Program-made: the position numbers and the translations under genes
Notes under the pieces: generated by a model
The model's input: only the letters and a program-made list of their open reading frames with translations
What the model was told of the DNA's origin: nothing
The model's database searches: none
Assembly: GCA_043718505.1 (NCBI GenBank)
Contig: JAYSVN010000029.1
Span: forward strand, 1 to 48,580
From: JAGOSA01 sp043718505
GTDB lineage: Bacteria > Patescibacteriota > Minisyncoccia > Phycocordibacterales > UBA9973
Direction: 5' to 3'
DNA length: 48,580 bases
Shown here: in pieces, positions 1 to 8,029 of the stretch
Position numbering within the stretch: the first letter of the stretch is position 1
How the letters are laid out: the number at the start of each line of letters is the position of its first letter

Positions 1-359
1 TCTTCTTCCGCAAACTTTAATGCATTCATAGCTGAATCAATTACTCCTTGCTCCATAGCATTAAGTTTCCTTAATGACTCAAACTTTCCACCGAATGAAT
101 TGGCGCGAACCATAAGATCACCGATAATCGTTTTAAGATCATCCTGATCAGCATTTACCATCGCTTCTATATCCTCAAGTTTGGCGTCCATAATCTTCTG
201 AATAGCTTGATCCTGAAGATTCTTATTGTCCGCCACCATTTCGAGCATATCGCTATAATCGTGACCGATTTTAGCTTTTAGCTTGGCTTTTACCTCTTCG
301 GTTTTACCTTGTTCTTCGAAAATCCAATCTGAATTTCCACTTTTTTTGTTAGTGCTCAT
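1..359 (-). CDS. Unknown protein, C-terminus beyond window edge
   Basis: An open frame starts at ATG 357-359 and runs off the left edge, giving about 119 visible residues beginning MSTNKKSGNSDW. It is acidic, rich in Glu, Lys, Asp and Met, without hydrophobic segments or cysteines, so it is probably soluble and largely helical. I do not recognise a family. A TTGACA (448-453) and TAATTT (425-430), 17 nt apart on this strand, could be its promoter, giving a leader of roughly 60 nt that contains a short hairpin (CCTC/GAGG). No Shine-Dalgarno sequence precedes the ATG. The missing C-terminus limits any functional call. Confidence 0.7.
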   Translation of the reverse strand, partial: MSTNKKSGNSDWIFEEQGKTEEVKAKLKAKIGHDYSDMLEMVADNKNLQDQAIQKIMDAKLEDIEAMVNADQDDLKTIIGDLMVRANSFGGKFESLRKLNAMEQGVIDSAMNALKFAEE

Positions 360-477
360 TTTTGTCTATTTTTTGGTTTTCAATGTTCAATTTTTTAGCC
401 TCTTTATTTGAGGGTCTTTTGGCTAAATTAGCATATATATACTGTATTGTCAAGGCTATTGCTGCTTTATAGGAAAT

Positions 478-503
478 AAAAAAATACCCCGAAAAAATCG
501 GGG
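478..503 (-). terminator. Rho-independent terminator
   Basis: CCCCGA (487-492) pairs with TCGGGG (498-503) around an A5 loop. On the minus strand the stem is followed by a T-rich run. It lies about 30 nt past the stop of the gene ending at 535. Confidence 0.8.
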
Positions 504-534
504 CTTTAGTGCTATTATAACCTTATTTTACAAG

Positions 535-1203
535 CTATTTTGGAACTTCATCCATGACTCGAGCTCCATTACTATTGTGGGCATCTGTTTTACTGTCATC
601 ATCATGAATACTAACTGAAAAGCCATAGTGCTTCACCCTTCCACAAACAATGTCATCAATTTTCATAGTCATCCAACCTTCAGGAATCCTATGGGGTGGA
701 ATTCTTGAAGCTCCCCTGAACGGATTATCAATTTCAATGGCGATAAAGAATGCGAGTATCGACAGAAAAGTAAAACTTCCGATCGTAAACAGTGCAAGCT
801 TAATGTTCGGATACTGATAGATCGATGCCATACCAATAGTCACTGCAGAAATGAAAAACATGAGGGTATGGATAATGCGCGGCATTCTCCTGTCACGTTC
901 TTCCAGAAATATTCTGGCATTATACGTATCTATAGCTGACTTAATTCTGCTATTTTGTCTAATCATTCTGGACAAAATAGAACCTTGCAATGTACCATAC
1001 AAAATACTCGGCATGAAAAATATTATTTCACGCCTTGGTTCAATTACGGCAGTTGCGGGATCGGCAATTCCAAAGAATTGATAAATATTTTCCCGGAAAA
1101 GATACCAGATTGAGATAGTAACTAATGTGAGTCCTGTTGATTTTAAAAGAATGATTACGGTGCGTCCAGAAATATACTTTGCTTCTTGCGGTGTGATTTT
1201 CAT
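535..1203 (-). CDS. Unknown membrane protein with about four membrane segments
   Basis: The 222-residue product starting MKITPQEAKY has four hydrophobic stretches, at about residues 14-36, 50-70, 115-135 and 140-160, followed by a hydrophilic tail of about 60 residues rich in Asp, His and Arg. An open frame extends upstream to 1395, but it would overlap the 3' end of the next gene and cross that gene's terminator, so the ATG at 1201-1203 is preferred. The layout is loosely like bestrophin-type DUF4239 proteins, but I cannot match motifs. No Shine-Dalgarno is seen, and a terminator follows. Function unknown; predicted to sit in the cytoplasmic membrane. Confidence 0.65.
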   Translation of the reverse strand: MKITPQEAKYISGRTVIILLKSTGLTLVTISIWYLFRENIYQFFGIADPATAVIEPRREIIFFMPSILYGTLQGSILSRMIRQNSRIKSAIDTYNARIFLEERDRRMPRIIHTLMFFISAVTIGMASIYQYPNIKLALFTIGSFTFLSILAFFIAIEIDNPFRGASRIPPHRIPEGWMTMKIDDIVCGRVKHYGFSVSIHDDDSKTDAHNSNGARVMDEVPK

Positions 1204-1247
1204 ATTACATTTTTTTATGATTAAAGCATAATGTTTTTTTATTGTCA

Positions 1248-1275
1248 ATAAAAAAACGCCCCGTGAGGAGCGTTT
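1248..1275 (-). terminator. Rho-independent terminator
   Basis: A 9-bp stem (1254-1262 with 1267-1275, loop GTGA) is followed on the minus strand by seven T. It ends the transcript of the gene at 1295-1939. Confidence 0.85.
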
Positions 1276-1294
1276 CCAATACACTTTTTCTTTT

Positions 1295-1939
1295 TTACTT
1301 TTTCTTTTCGAGATCATTGACAATATCATCGATACCGCCACGAATCTTTTTAAGGAGACCAATTCCGCCTTTTTCAGCCTTATCAGCAAGCCCAAACAGT
1401 GACCTGCCGACTCTGCGAACTACTTTATCCATGCCATTTCCTGTACCGATAAACCCATCAACTCTTGATTCGTTCTTGAGCCAGATAGTGCTGTTTTCTT
1501 TTCCCGGAATAAAGCTGACGACATCGAGAGATTCCAATTTATTTCCTTGTATGACATGAGTATAGTCCATATTGTCACGCATGAGTAAATTATTGATGAA
1601 ACCACGGACATTTTTGACATCCATAATGATAATGAATGTGGCCGGTTTAAACGTTTCTCTGATCGCCTTGATCAGGATATTGTTATCCTTATCAGAATCA
1701 GAAAGTTCAGTCGAACTTGGTGGCTGCGGAAGTAAGGCCTGGACAATACCAAGTGCTGTTTTGCCAGCTTCACCGGTATGTTTGAACAGAAAAATGGCAG
1801 TATTTAGGCCATCGCCAGCATCGTCATCAAAGAACAGAATTCTTTTTGCCAATTCATTTAATTTTTTCTGATTGGCTTCGCTGAGCGATTCGGACGCTAT
1901 TCTTGAAGTTGGTGCGGTAATAATAAAGATTTTCTTCAT
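1295..1939 (-). CDS. Unknown soluble protein (214 aa)
   Basis: The product begins MKKIFIITAPTSR and has an alternating hydrophobic pattern suggesting an alpha/beta fold: a strand at the N-terminus, a second at about residues 98-106 (FIIIMDV), and a lysine-rich C-terminal tail. There is no signal peptide or convincing membrane segment. The N-terminal strand ending in TAPTSR and the later FFDDDAGDG could suggest a nucleotide-binding or deaminase-like fold, but I recognise no family motif. It stands alone between two terminators, so it is probably monocistronic. Function unknown. Confidence 0.6.
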   Translation of the reverse strand: MKKIFIITAPTSRIASESLSEANQKKLNELAKRILFFDDDAGDGLNTAIFLFKHTGEAGKTALGIVQALLPQPPSSTELSDSDKDNNILIKAIRETFKPATFIIIMDVKNVRGFINNLLMRDNMDYTHVIQGNKLESLDVVSFIPGKENSTIWLKNESRVDGFIGTGNGMDKVVRRVGRSLFGLADKAEKGGIGLLKKIRGGIDDIVNDLEKKK

Positions 1940-2031
1940 GTTTATTTGGTTTTGGGATTAGAACTATGTTTAGAATATTGCTTGTACTTTACATCAAAAA
2001 GAAATATTGTCAAATAGCTTGGCGCTCGTAC

Positions 2032-2052
2032 AAAAAAACCGCATTGCTGCGG
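2032..2052 (-). terminator. Rho-independent terminator
   Basis: CCGCA (2039-2043) and TGCGG (2048-2052) form a stem, and on the minus strand seven T follow. It ends the DEAD-box helicase transcript. Confidence 0.8.
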
Positions 2053-2077
2053 AATTTTTCATATTTGTCTTTAATTT

Positions 2078-3535
2078 TTATTTACTGAAATTTCTCTTTG
2101 GTCCGCCTGATCTACTCGGTGAAGATCCGGGTTTTGAAAACCTGCTACTCGATGAACTTCGCTTTGCATAACCGCTGGATTTTGAAAATGAGCGCTGTGG
2201 GCGTTGTGCACCGCCTGAACGTTGCGAACCAAACGATTGCGCACCGAAAGGACGCGATCCTGATACACCATGGTGCACTGGCGGGCGTGATGAGTCGCCG
2301 CGCGAGGAGCGAAATCCGCCTGGTCGTGAAGAACCACTGCGGGATGATCCTGATCTTGGATTACTGCCTTGATAATTTGAAGGTGCTGCTGAAACACCTG
2401 GCAAATCACTCGGCAATGGTGTCATCTTAATTGGTTTGCGAATAAGACGCTCAATATCTTTAATATCTTTTCGCTCTTCAGGCGTAGCAAAAGAAATCGC
2501 ATGACCGGCAGCACCTGCACGGGCAGTTCGGCCGATGCGGTGAACATAATCTTCTGACTGGCTCGGTAAATCAAAGTTGATGACGAGTTCAATATTTTTG
2601 ACATCGATTCCGCGCGCCACAATATCAGTCGCAACTAGCACGCGATACTTACCTGCTTTAAATCCTTCAAGTGCGGCTTTGCGTTGATTGAGTGAACGGT
2701 TTGAGTGAATTTCAGCAGCGGTGTGACCCATATGCATGACTTTGTAGGCAACTTTAGTTGCGCCGTGTTTAGTACGAGTAAAAATAATTGCCGAGCCCTT
2801 GTAATCAGTGAGAACTTTTTCAAGCAAGCGTAATTTGTCATCGCGCCGTACTACAAAAATTTCCTGCGTAACATTTGCGGCAGTAGTTCCTTGTGGTGCA
2901 ATTTCAATTTGCAAAGGAATTTTCATAGCTTTTGTTGCAATAGTCAAAATTTCAGCCGAAAGAGTTGCCGAAAAAAGCATTGTTTGACGCTCAGTCGGAA
3001 TTGCGGCAAGAATTTGTTTGATCGAAGGCAAAAATCCCATGTCGAGCATGCGATCAGCTTCGTCGAGTACAAGGAATTTTACCTTACTGAGGTTTACGTT
3101 TTTATTTTCCATGTGATCGATGAGACGACCAGGAGTTGCTATGACAACCATTGGATGACGCTTGAGTGCAGCAATTTGTGGACGCATCGGTGCACCACCA
3201 ATGAGTACAACAGGACGAACACCGAGTGGCGTACCAACTTTTGAAAATGTTTCTTCGACTTGGAGTGCTAGTTCACGTGTTGGAACAACAATAAGCGCCA
3301 TACCGGTGCCGGAAAGAAGACCCTGAATAACAGGTATGCCAAAAGCCAGGGTTTTACCTGTTCCTGTCTGTGCAATACCGACAATATCTTTACCTGCGAG
3401 CGCAGGCGCAATTGCCTGTTCTTGAATTGGAGTCGGAGTCGTATATGCGATTTTATCTAAGATCGTAAGGAGGTTGGGCGCGATGCCAAGATTCCGAAAC
3501 GTTGGGCCATTAGCGCCCGGGGTTGGTATATTCAT
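2078..3535 (-). CDS. DEAD-box ATP-dependent RNA helicase
   Basis: A 485-residue helicase with the full DEAD-box motif set: Q motif (PTPIQEQ, about 34-40), motif I AQTGTGKT (55-62), PTRELA (85-90), TPGR, motif II DEAD (158-161), SAT, ARGIDV and HRIGRTAR. The conserved core ends near residue 370, followed by a tail of about 110 residues dominated by Ser, Arg and Gly and ending in a basic GPKRNFSK. Such tails usually bind RNA. It most resembles the RhlE/CsdA group acting in ribosome assembly or mRNA decay; the exact subgroup is uncertain. An extended -10 (TGG TATATT, 3549-3554) lies 14 nt before the ATG, giving a very short leader. It is monocistronic with its own terminator. Confidence 0.95.
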   Translation of the reverse strand: MNIPTPGANGPTFRNLGIAPNLLTILDKIAYTTPTPIQEQAIAPALAGKDIVGIAQTGTGKTLAFGIPVIQGLLSGTGMALIVVPTRELALQVEETFSKVGTPLGVRPVVLIGGAPMRPQIAALKRHPMVVIATPGRLIDHMENKNVNLSKVKFLVLDEADRMLDMGFLPSIKQILAAIPTERQTMLFSATLSAEILTIATKAMKIPLQIEIAPQGTTAANVTQEIFVVRRDDKLRLLEKVLTDYKGSAIIFTRTKHGATKVAYKVMHMGHTAAEIHSNRSLNQRKAALEGFKAGKYRVLVATDIVARGIDVKNIELVINFDLPSQSEDYVHRIGRTARAGAAGHAISFATPEERKDIKDIERLIRKPIKMTPLPSDLPGVSAAPSNYQGSNPRSGSSRSGSSRPGGFRSSRGDSSRPPVHHGVSGSRPFGAQSFGSQRSGGAQRPQRSFSKSSGYAKRSSSSSRFSKPGSSPSRSGGPKRNFSK

Positions 3536-3628
3536 TACTTAGGTTGTGAATATACCATGGTTTGGGTTATTTAGCAATTTTTAAGTGTTTTTAATATTTA
3601 ATTAAGATTTTATTAATAGCAATCCCGG

Positions 3629-3634
3629 TACTAT
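3629..3634 (+). promoter_or_regulatory. -10 element for near-leaderless HTH gene
   Basis: TACTAT ends 8 nt before ATG 3642, so the predicted mRNA starts at or beside the start codon. No good -35 is seen. Confidence 0.4.
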
Positions 3635-3641
3635 ATTAGCT

Positions 3642-4328
3642 ATGACATCAAAATGGATACAATTAAAACCCCAGGCTATCGCCCTTAGACTCGAGGGTAC
3701 ATCCATAAGAGAAATCGAAAAATTGCTTGGAATTGCTCGATCGACTTTAAGTGGGTGGCTAAAAGAAGTAATTATTCCAGAGGAGAATAGACAAAAACTC
3801 AGAACACCCATATGGAAAAATTTGGAAAAGGGGCGGGTAAATGCAATTGCTTGGCATAATATGCAGAAACAGAATCGTTTACTGGCAGCTAAAACTGAAG
3901 CTGACAGACTGCTGCTATTGATTGATTTTACAAATATTATTATTGCAAAGTTATTTTTATCTTCTTTATATCTAGGTGAAGGGAGCAAGAAAAGTATTGC
4001 AACTTCTATGGGTAACAGCGACCCACTTATTCTTAAATTTTTTATTGAATCACTTGTTCATTTATATAAAGTAGATAGAAATACTATTAGGTTTGATTTA
4101 CACCTTCGAGCAGACCAGGATGGTGATACATTGAAAATATATTGGGCTAATCAGTTAAATCTGCCAGTTCAAAACTGTAGGACAATTTCTTACGACAAAA
4201 GAACAGTTGGCAAAACAACATACCCAGATTATAAAGGAGTATGTTTAGTACGCGGTGGCTCAGTTGCGATTCAAAGAGAATTAGTATATCTTAGTAGAGG
4301 ATTTATAAAGAAATTCTTGCGCGGTTAG
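3642..4328 (+). CDS. HTH plus LAGLIDADG-like protein overlapping tRNA-Val
   Basis: The 228-residue product has an N-terminal helix-turn-helix (about 9-42; segments GTSIREIEKLLG and STLSGWL) and a second domain starting near residue 105 with LYLGEGSKK followed by GNSDPLILKFF. This block resembles the degenerate LAGLIDADG fold of WhiA-type and homing-endonuclease-like proteins. The gene at 33864-34469 is a paralog with the same order (LYWAEGYK, ANSDP). The last codons (CGC GGT TAG) lie inside tRNA-Val, so the final residues and stop are encoded by the tRNA. It may be a transcription factor or a selfish endonuclease that uses tRNA genes as a landing site; no catalytic residues can be assigned with certainty. 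Confidence 0.7.
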   Translation: MTSKWIQLKPQAIALRLEGTSIREIEKLLGIARSTLSGWLKEVIIPEENRQKLRTPIWKNLEKGRVNAIAWHNMQKQNRLLAAKTEADRLLLLIDFTNIIIAKLFLSSLYLGEGSKKSIATSMGNSDPLILKFFIESLVHLYKVDRNTIRFDLHLRADQDGDTLKIYWANQLNLPVQNCRTISYDKRTVGKTTYPDYKGVCLVRGGSVAIQRELVYLSRGFIKKFLRG

Positions 4329-4392
4329 CTCAGTTGGTACGAGCGCGCCGTTGACGTCGGCGAGGTCGCAAGTTCGATCCTTGCACCGCGCA
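4319..4392 (+). tRNA. tRNA-Val (GAC)
   Basis: Acceptor GCGCGGT pairs with ACCGCGC, D-stem GCTC with GAGC, anticodon stem CGCCG with CGGCG around loop TTGACGT (anticodon GAC at 4353-4355), and T-stem GCAAG with CTTGC. Discriminator A. CCA is not encoded; the next bases are CAC. The first 10 bases are shared with the 3' end of the upstream HTH gene, which probably supplies its transcript. Confidence 0.97.
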
Positions 4393-4422
4393 CACTACAA
4401 TACTGCTTCTGGATTCAAGAAG

Positions 4423-5457
4423 TTACTTCTTCTCCTCCCCCAAAAACTTAATCAAAGAATCAGAAACTGCTTTCACCTCTTTGTCATCAAACATTGAAAC
4501 TGACAGCACGTGCTTGCTCAATTTTTTGAAAGCTTTTACTTCATTGGCAATTATTTTTGGATCAACAAGGTCAGTTTTGGTTAGAATAATGACTTCTTCT
4601 TTATGTTCAAGGCCTTTACCAAAAGTTTCAAGTTCATTACGAATGGCTTTATAAGCTTCGAGCATTCCAGTGCTGCCTTTTTTATTACTTTCATTTACTT
4701 CAACATTTTCTTCGCCATGGCCTAAATAATTTTCAAAAGAAATTAAATGGGCAATCATTTTTGTTTTTGTAATATGTCGCAAAAATTTTGTACCAAGACC
4801 TTTACCTTCTGATGCTCCTTCAATAAGCCCCGGAATATCGGCAATGATGTGTCCGTAAAAATCACCAAGGTTCGGATCAAGCGTAGTAAAAGCGTAATCG
4901 CCGACTTTGGCACGCGCACTTGTGAGCGCATTGAGCAAACTCGATTTGCCGGCATTTGGAAAACCCACCAGGCCAATGTCCGCATACAGCGAAAGTTCAA
5001 TTTTAAAACGCGCCTCTTCACCTTCCCTTCCCGCTGTTGCCCAGCGAGGCGACTGATTGGTCGAACTTTTGAAATGTTCATTGCCTTTACCGCCTGAACC
5101 ACCGGCTAGAATTTTGGCACGATCACCTGTTTCAACTAATTCATACGTACTGCCGGTATTGAGGTTGGTAATAGTAGAACCCACCGGCAATTTCATAATA
5201 TAGTCTTCACCATCACCGCCCTTGCGACTTGAACCTTCACCATCTTCACCACGTCCGGCTTTAATTTTTCTTTTTGATTTATAGTCAGCCAGCACAAAAA
5301 CATCACGAATAGCTTCCGCGATGACGTCTCCGCCTTTGCCTCCGTCGCCGCCATTCGGGCCGCCACGATCGATAAATTTTTCCTGGCGCCAACGAACAAC
5401 CCCGTCGCCACCGCGACCAGCCATTGCTTCTATTTCAATTTCATCAATAAGTGCCAT
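4423..5457 (-). CDS. obg: Obg GTPase (ribosome assembly)
   Basis: A 344-residue Obg/CgtA GTPase. The glycine-rich Obg domain (1-158) includes GRGGDGVVRWRQEKF and GGPNGGDGGKGGDV. The G domain has G1 GFPNAGKS (165-172), a TT switch, G3 DIPG, and G4 TKTDLVD. It ends soon after the G domain, so the variable C-terminal OCT domain of some homologs is absent. Known role: GTP-dependent maturation of the 50S subunit, with links to (p)ppGpp. It is the last gene of a minus-strand run yqeY, holin-like, DedA, MYG1, obg, 42 nt after MYG1. No Shine-Dalgarno is seen; ATGG follows CCCC. No clear terminator is visible before tRNA-Val on the opposite strand. Confidence 0.97.
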   Translation of the reverse strand: MALIDEIEIEAMAGRGGDGVVRWRQEKFIDRGGPNGGDGGKGGDVIAEAIRDVFVLADYKSKRKIKAGRGEDGEGSSRKGGDGEDYIMKLPVGSTITNLNTGSTYELVETGDRAKILAGGSGGKGNEHFKSSTNQSPRWATAGREGEEARFKIELSLYADIGLVGFPNAGKSSLLNALTSARAKVGDYAFTTLDPNLGDFYGHIIADIPGLIEGASEGKGLGTKFLRHITKTKMIAHLISFENYLGHGEENVEVNESNKKGSTGMLEAYKAIRNELETFGKGLEHKEEVIILTKTDLVDPKIIANEVKAFKKLSKHVLSVSMFDDKEVKAVSDSLIKFLGEEKK

Positions 5458-5499
5458 GGGGATTTTTTTGTTAGTGCAGCTATTTGCTACCGCACTACT

Positions 5500-6447
5500 C
5501 TACGATTCTAAAGCGATTTTGGCAAGGTTAATGGCACCTTCCTGGGTTTTGGCAAAAGCCAGAAATCGGCCATTATGACAAAAAGTTGCATCAGGCACGC
5601 CGGAAACATTGGCTAGCTCACTATCTGAAAGTCCGGCCCAGGCCTCAGGAAATGATTTCCTTTTTTCAAATGAGCTCTCTGAAATCGGAACCGTTTCGGC
5701 ACTCCACGTTCCACCATTATTCGGATAGACGAAAAATTTTATTTCAGGCAAAGCAGAAAGCGTATGGATAAAATTAATGCGTTCATAGTCTTTGGCAAAA
5801 ATAATGAGTGACTTATTGTTGCTGGCGTTATAGGTTTCGGTAATTTCTCTGGCCGCATCCAGACTCGCTCTTTGTACGATAATGTATCTCTCAAGAAAAG
5901 CTTTGGCTTTTGAAACTGCTACTGTGAATCGTTCATTCATAAGAGCTTCATTACCCTTTTCCTCCCATGTTGGTTTTTCAATCATGGCAAAAAGCCAGAC
6001 CGGCGCCGAAAAAACTCCTTCGATCAAATTTTTGGAAATATCAAAACCATTATCATTGGCATCAATTGCGCAAACAAGCTCATTTTCTATTTTTTGCCAC
6101 AAGGCTTCGTCGTCTCCACAAACCTGTTTGCCGAAATGTTTCCAGACTAAACCAAATGATGCATACGGAACACCATTATCACGTTTACCAGCTCCGCCTT
6201 TTTGGTGATGGTCAAAACGGTTACATGCTGGATCATATTCACCTCCGACATCGACGACATAGTCGCCCGTCGCAATTTCATCGGGATGGCGGGAGCGAAT
6301 AACCTTAATTACTTGCTCAGAACTATTTGCTTTTTGCTCTGCTTCTCCGAGCATCATCAAAAGTGTCGCCACTGCAAAAACATCATCTGCATGAAAAGAA
6401 GCGCTGTGGGTTACGATTTTTATTTCTTTTGTATCATTGTCGTTCAT
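5500..6447 (-). CDS. MYG1 family protein (DHH-like hydrolase/exonuclease)
   Basis: The 315-residue product matches the MYG1/UPF0160 family: an N-terminal HSASFHADDVFAV, a central DVGGEYDPA followed by FDHHQ (about 77-81), then VPYASFGLVW and a late GTWSAETVP. The His and Asp residues are the metal ligands expected in this DHH-related fold. Eukaryotic MYG1 is a 3'-5' RNA exonuclease; bacterial members are not well characterised, so the substrate is inferred only. Length is normal for the family. It lies between DedA and obg in an apparent operon. No Shine-Dalgarno precedes the ATG. Confidence 0.9.
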   Translation of the reverse strand: MNDNDTKEIKIVTHSASFHADDVFAVATLLMMLGEAEQKANSSEQVIKVIRSRHPDEIATGDYVVDVGGEYDPACNRFDHHQKGGAGKRDNGVPYASFGLVWKHFGKQVCGDDEALWQKIENELVCAIDANDNGFDISKNLIEGVFSAPVWLFAMIEKPTWEEKGNEALMNERFTVAVSKAKAFLERYIIVQRASLDAAREITETYNASNNKSLIIFAKDYERINFIHTLSALPEIKFFVYPNNGGTWSAETVPISESSFEKRKSFPEAWAGLSDSELANVSGVPDATFCHNGRFLAFAKTQEGAINLAKIALES

Positions 6448-6513
6448 TTTTACTATTTTAATTACGCTTTAGAAAAAATTCATTACTTCTTCATAATATC
6501 ATGCTCTCCTCTT

Positions 6514-7137
6514 CTATTCCTCCCAGACATCTTTTTCCAAAATCTCTCTCTTGGTTTCGTATAGCTCAATAATAAACTGAAGGATGCGCTGGAGGATAAC
6601 AAAAGCAACCAGGAATGCCAGGAAAAGAAGCATGAATTTTCTGATATCGTGGCTGATTTTGAAAGCCGCAATTGAGAAAATGTAACCGAGACCAAGCGCC
6701 AAAAAAGCCCAGACTACCGAAGAAACAACTTCGGCTCTAAAATACGTCGTGCGGCGAACCTTGGTAAAGCCCGAATAAATGAGCACGAGATTATTGAGTC
6801 CGAAAATAAATTTTGAAATAAAGACAGACCAAAACGGTTTTTCTCTAAATTTCGGTAATAAAGTTCTGACTTTGCGAACGACAAAACGAAAAAATCGGCT
6901 GTTGGCATATTTACGGCGAAGAAAACGGCCCACTCTATAACCAATCAATGTTTTTGACAAACCGCCGGCAATGGCCACTAAGTAGGCTTCGGCAAAAGAA
7001 AAAGCACCAATATGAGCTAAAATTCCCGTAATAATAAGCGTAAATTCACCTTCGATCAGGACACCTAAAAAAACAATAAAATAGCCAGCGAGCTGGTGGT
7101 TTTGGGCAAAATTGGTAATAGCATCAAAACTAAGCAT
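6514..7137 (-). CDS. DedA/SNARE-associated family membrane protein
   Basis: A 207-residue polytopic membrane protein. It carries the DedA pattern: an acidic residue in an early membrane loop (LIEGEF, about 27-32), a glycine-rich segment AIAGGLSKTLIGYRVGRFL, the KFIFGLNNLVLIYSG re-entrant region (about 108-122), and a final membrane helix after SSVVWAFLALGLGY. DedA proteins are linked to undecaprenyl-phosphate or phospholipid flipping and membrane homeostasis; which lipid is moved here cannot be told. The tail of about 20 residues is hydrophilic and charged. It lies 11 nt after the holin-like gene, so the two are probably co-transcribed. Confidence 0.85.
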   Translation of the reverse strand: MLSFDAITNFAQNHQLAGYFIVFLGVLIEGEFTLIITGILAHIGAFSFAEAYLVAIAGGLSKTLIGYRVGRFLRRKYANSRFFRFVVRKVRTLLPKFREKPFWSVFISKFIFGLNNLVLIYSGFTKVRRTTYFRAEVVSSVVWAFLALGLGYIFSIAAFKISHDIRKFMLLFLAFLVAFVILQRILQFIIELYETKREILEKDVWEE

Positions 7138-7148
7138 ATTATTCTATA

Positions 7149-7490
7149 TTATTTATCGCCAAAAGCTTTATTGAGAATCCAATTTAAAATTGAAATAATG
7201 AGAGCTCCCCATATTGCAGCAGTAATACTATCCACAGTAAATCCGGCAACAAGTGTCGCCACAAACCAGAGTATCACTCCGTTTATAACCAGAGAAAAAA
7301 GTCCGAGCGTAATAATATTTATAGGCAAAGTGAGTAGCGTGACAATAGGCTTTACAACAGTATTTATAAAACCAAGAATAGCCGCCACGAGAATTGCCGC
7401 CAAAAAGCCACTCACATGAATGCCACTCACAATATATGGAGTCGCAAGGACGGCAAGTGTCAATATTAACCAATGAACGATGATTTTCAT
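7149..7490 (-). CDS. Holin-like four-helix membrane protein (PF04020 type)
   Basis: The 113-residue product is almost entirely hydrophobic, with four membrane helices and the conserved pattern of the mycobacterial-type phage holin superfamily IV: TPYIVSGIHVSGFLAAILVA, then LGFINTVVKPIVTLLTLPINIITLGLF broken by the NTVVKP turn, then LVINGVILW. Despite the family name most members are chromosomal and not phage lysis genes. No endolysin or phage gene is nearby. It sits 13 nt after yqeY and 11 nt before DedA. Function unknown. Confidence 0.85.
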   Translation of the reverse strand: MKIIVHWLILTLAVLATPYIVSGIHVSGFLAAILVAAILGFINTVVKPIVTLLTLPINIITLGLFSLVINGVILWFVATLVAGFTVDSITAAIWGALIISILNWILNKAFGDK

Positions 7491-7503
7491 ATGTGTAAAA
7501 AAT

Positions 7504-7953
7504 TTAAAAAAGTGATTCGACGACTTCCTTAACTAACATGCCATCAGCTTTGCCTTTCAGGTCTTTCATAAGAGTTCCCGTAAGCTGGCCGGCCTTGCTT
7601 TTGTCAGTAACATTGAGCTCTTCTTTTTTTACCCTGGCCAGAATTTCAATTTCTTCGCGATCCATCATTTTTGGTAAAAAAGTTTCGATAACAGCAAGCT
7701 GAGCTTCTTCTTCGGCCGCCAAATCTTCACGGCCGCCAGTTCTATATTGAGAAATAGAATCCCGGCGCTGCTTGGCCAGACGCATCATAACAGTTTGAGC
7801 TTCATCATCAGCGAGCGTATCCTGTGGAGTTTTACCTTTAGCAACCAATTCATTTGTAAAAGCGCTCGACATGCCGCGCAAAGTATCAAGACGAACAGAA
7901 TCCTTGGCTTTCATGGCTTCTTTTATGCCTTCTTTGATTTTATCCTGTATCAT
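7504..7953 (-). CDS. yqeY: GatB/YqeY domain protein
   Basis: The 149-residue product has the YqeY layout: an N-terminal helical part (IKEGIKEAMKAKDSVRLDTLRGM), a central KQRRDSISQYRTGGREDLAAEEEAQLAVIETFLP (quoted here only as a region, about residues 60-100), and a C-terminal GQLTGTLMKDLKGKADGMLVKEVV. It is related to the tail of the GatB amidotransferase subunit, a tRNA-interacting module, but its exact function is unsettled. It is the first gene of the operon to obg. An extended -10 (TGG TAAAAT, 7960-7965) ends 7 nt before the ATG, so the message is predicted to be leaderless. Confidence 0.93.
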   Translation of the reverse strand: MIQDKIKEGIKEAMKAKDSVRLDTLRGMSSAFTNELVAKGKTPQDTLADDEAQTVMMRLAKQRRDSISQYRTGGREDLAAEEEAQLAVIETFLPKMMDREEIEILARVKKEELNVTDKSKAGQLTGTLMKDLKGKADGMLVKEVVESLF

Positions 7954-7959
7954 ATAGCC

Positions 7960-7965
7960 ATTTTA
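7960..7965 (-). promoter_or_regulatory. Extended -10 for leaderless yqeY operon
   Basis: TAAAAT preceded by TGG on the minus strand. The hexamer ends exactly 7 nt from the A of the yqeY ATG (7953). Confidence 0.6.
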
Positions 7966-8017
7966 CCATATAAGCATACGGATCTGAAGATTTTATCAAA
8001 GAATAATAAAAACGTGT

Positions 8018-8023
8018 TAAAAT
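8018..8023 (+). promoter_or_regulatory. Extended -10 for leaderless exonuclease gene
   Basis: TAAAAT preceded by TGT. The hexamer ends 7 nt before ATG 8030. It is the divergent counterpart of the yqeY promoter 52 bp away. Confidence 0.6.
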
Positions 8024-8029
8024 GCGCTT

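Noticed and set aside
2071..2841. Several frames over the helicase tail
   Set aside because: They are shadows of the Ser/Arg/Gly-rich coding region in other frames.
7149..7490. Prophage lysis gene
   Set aside because: The holin-like protein has no phage neighbours and lies in a housekeeping operon.
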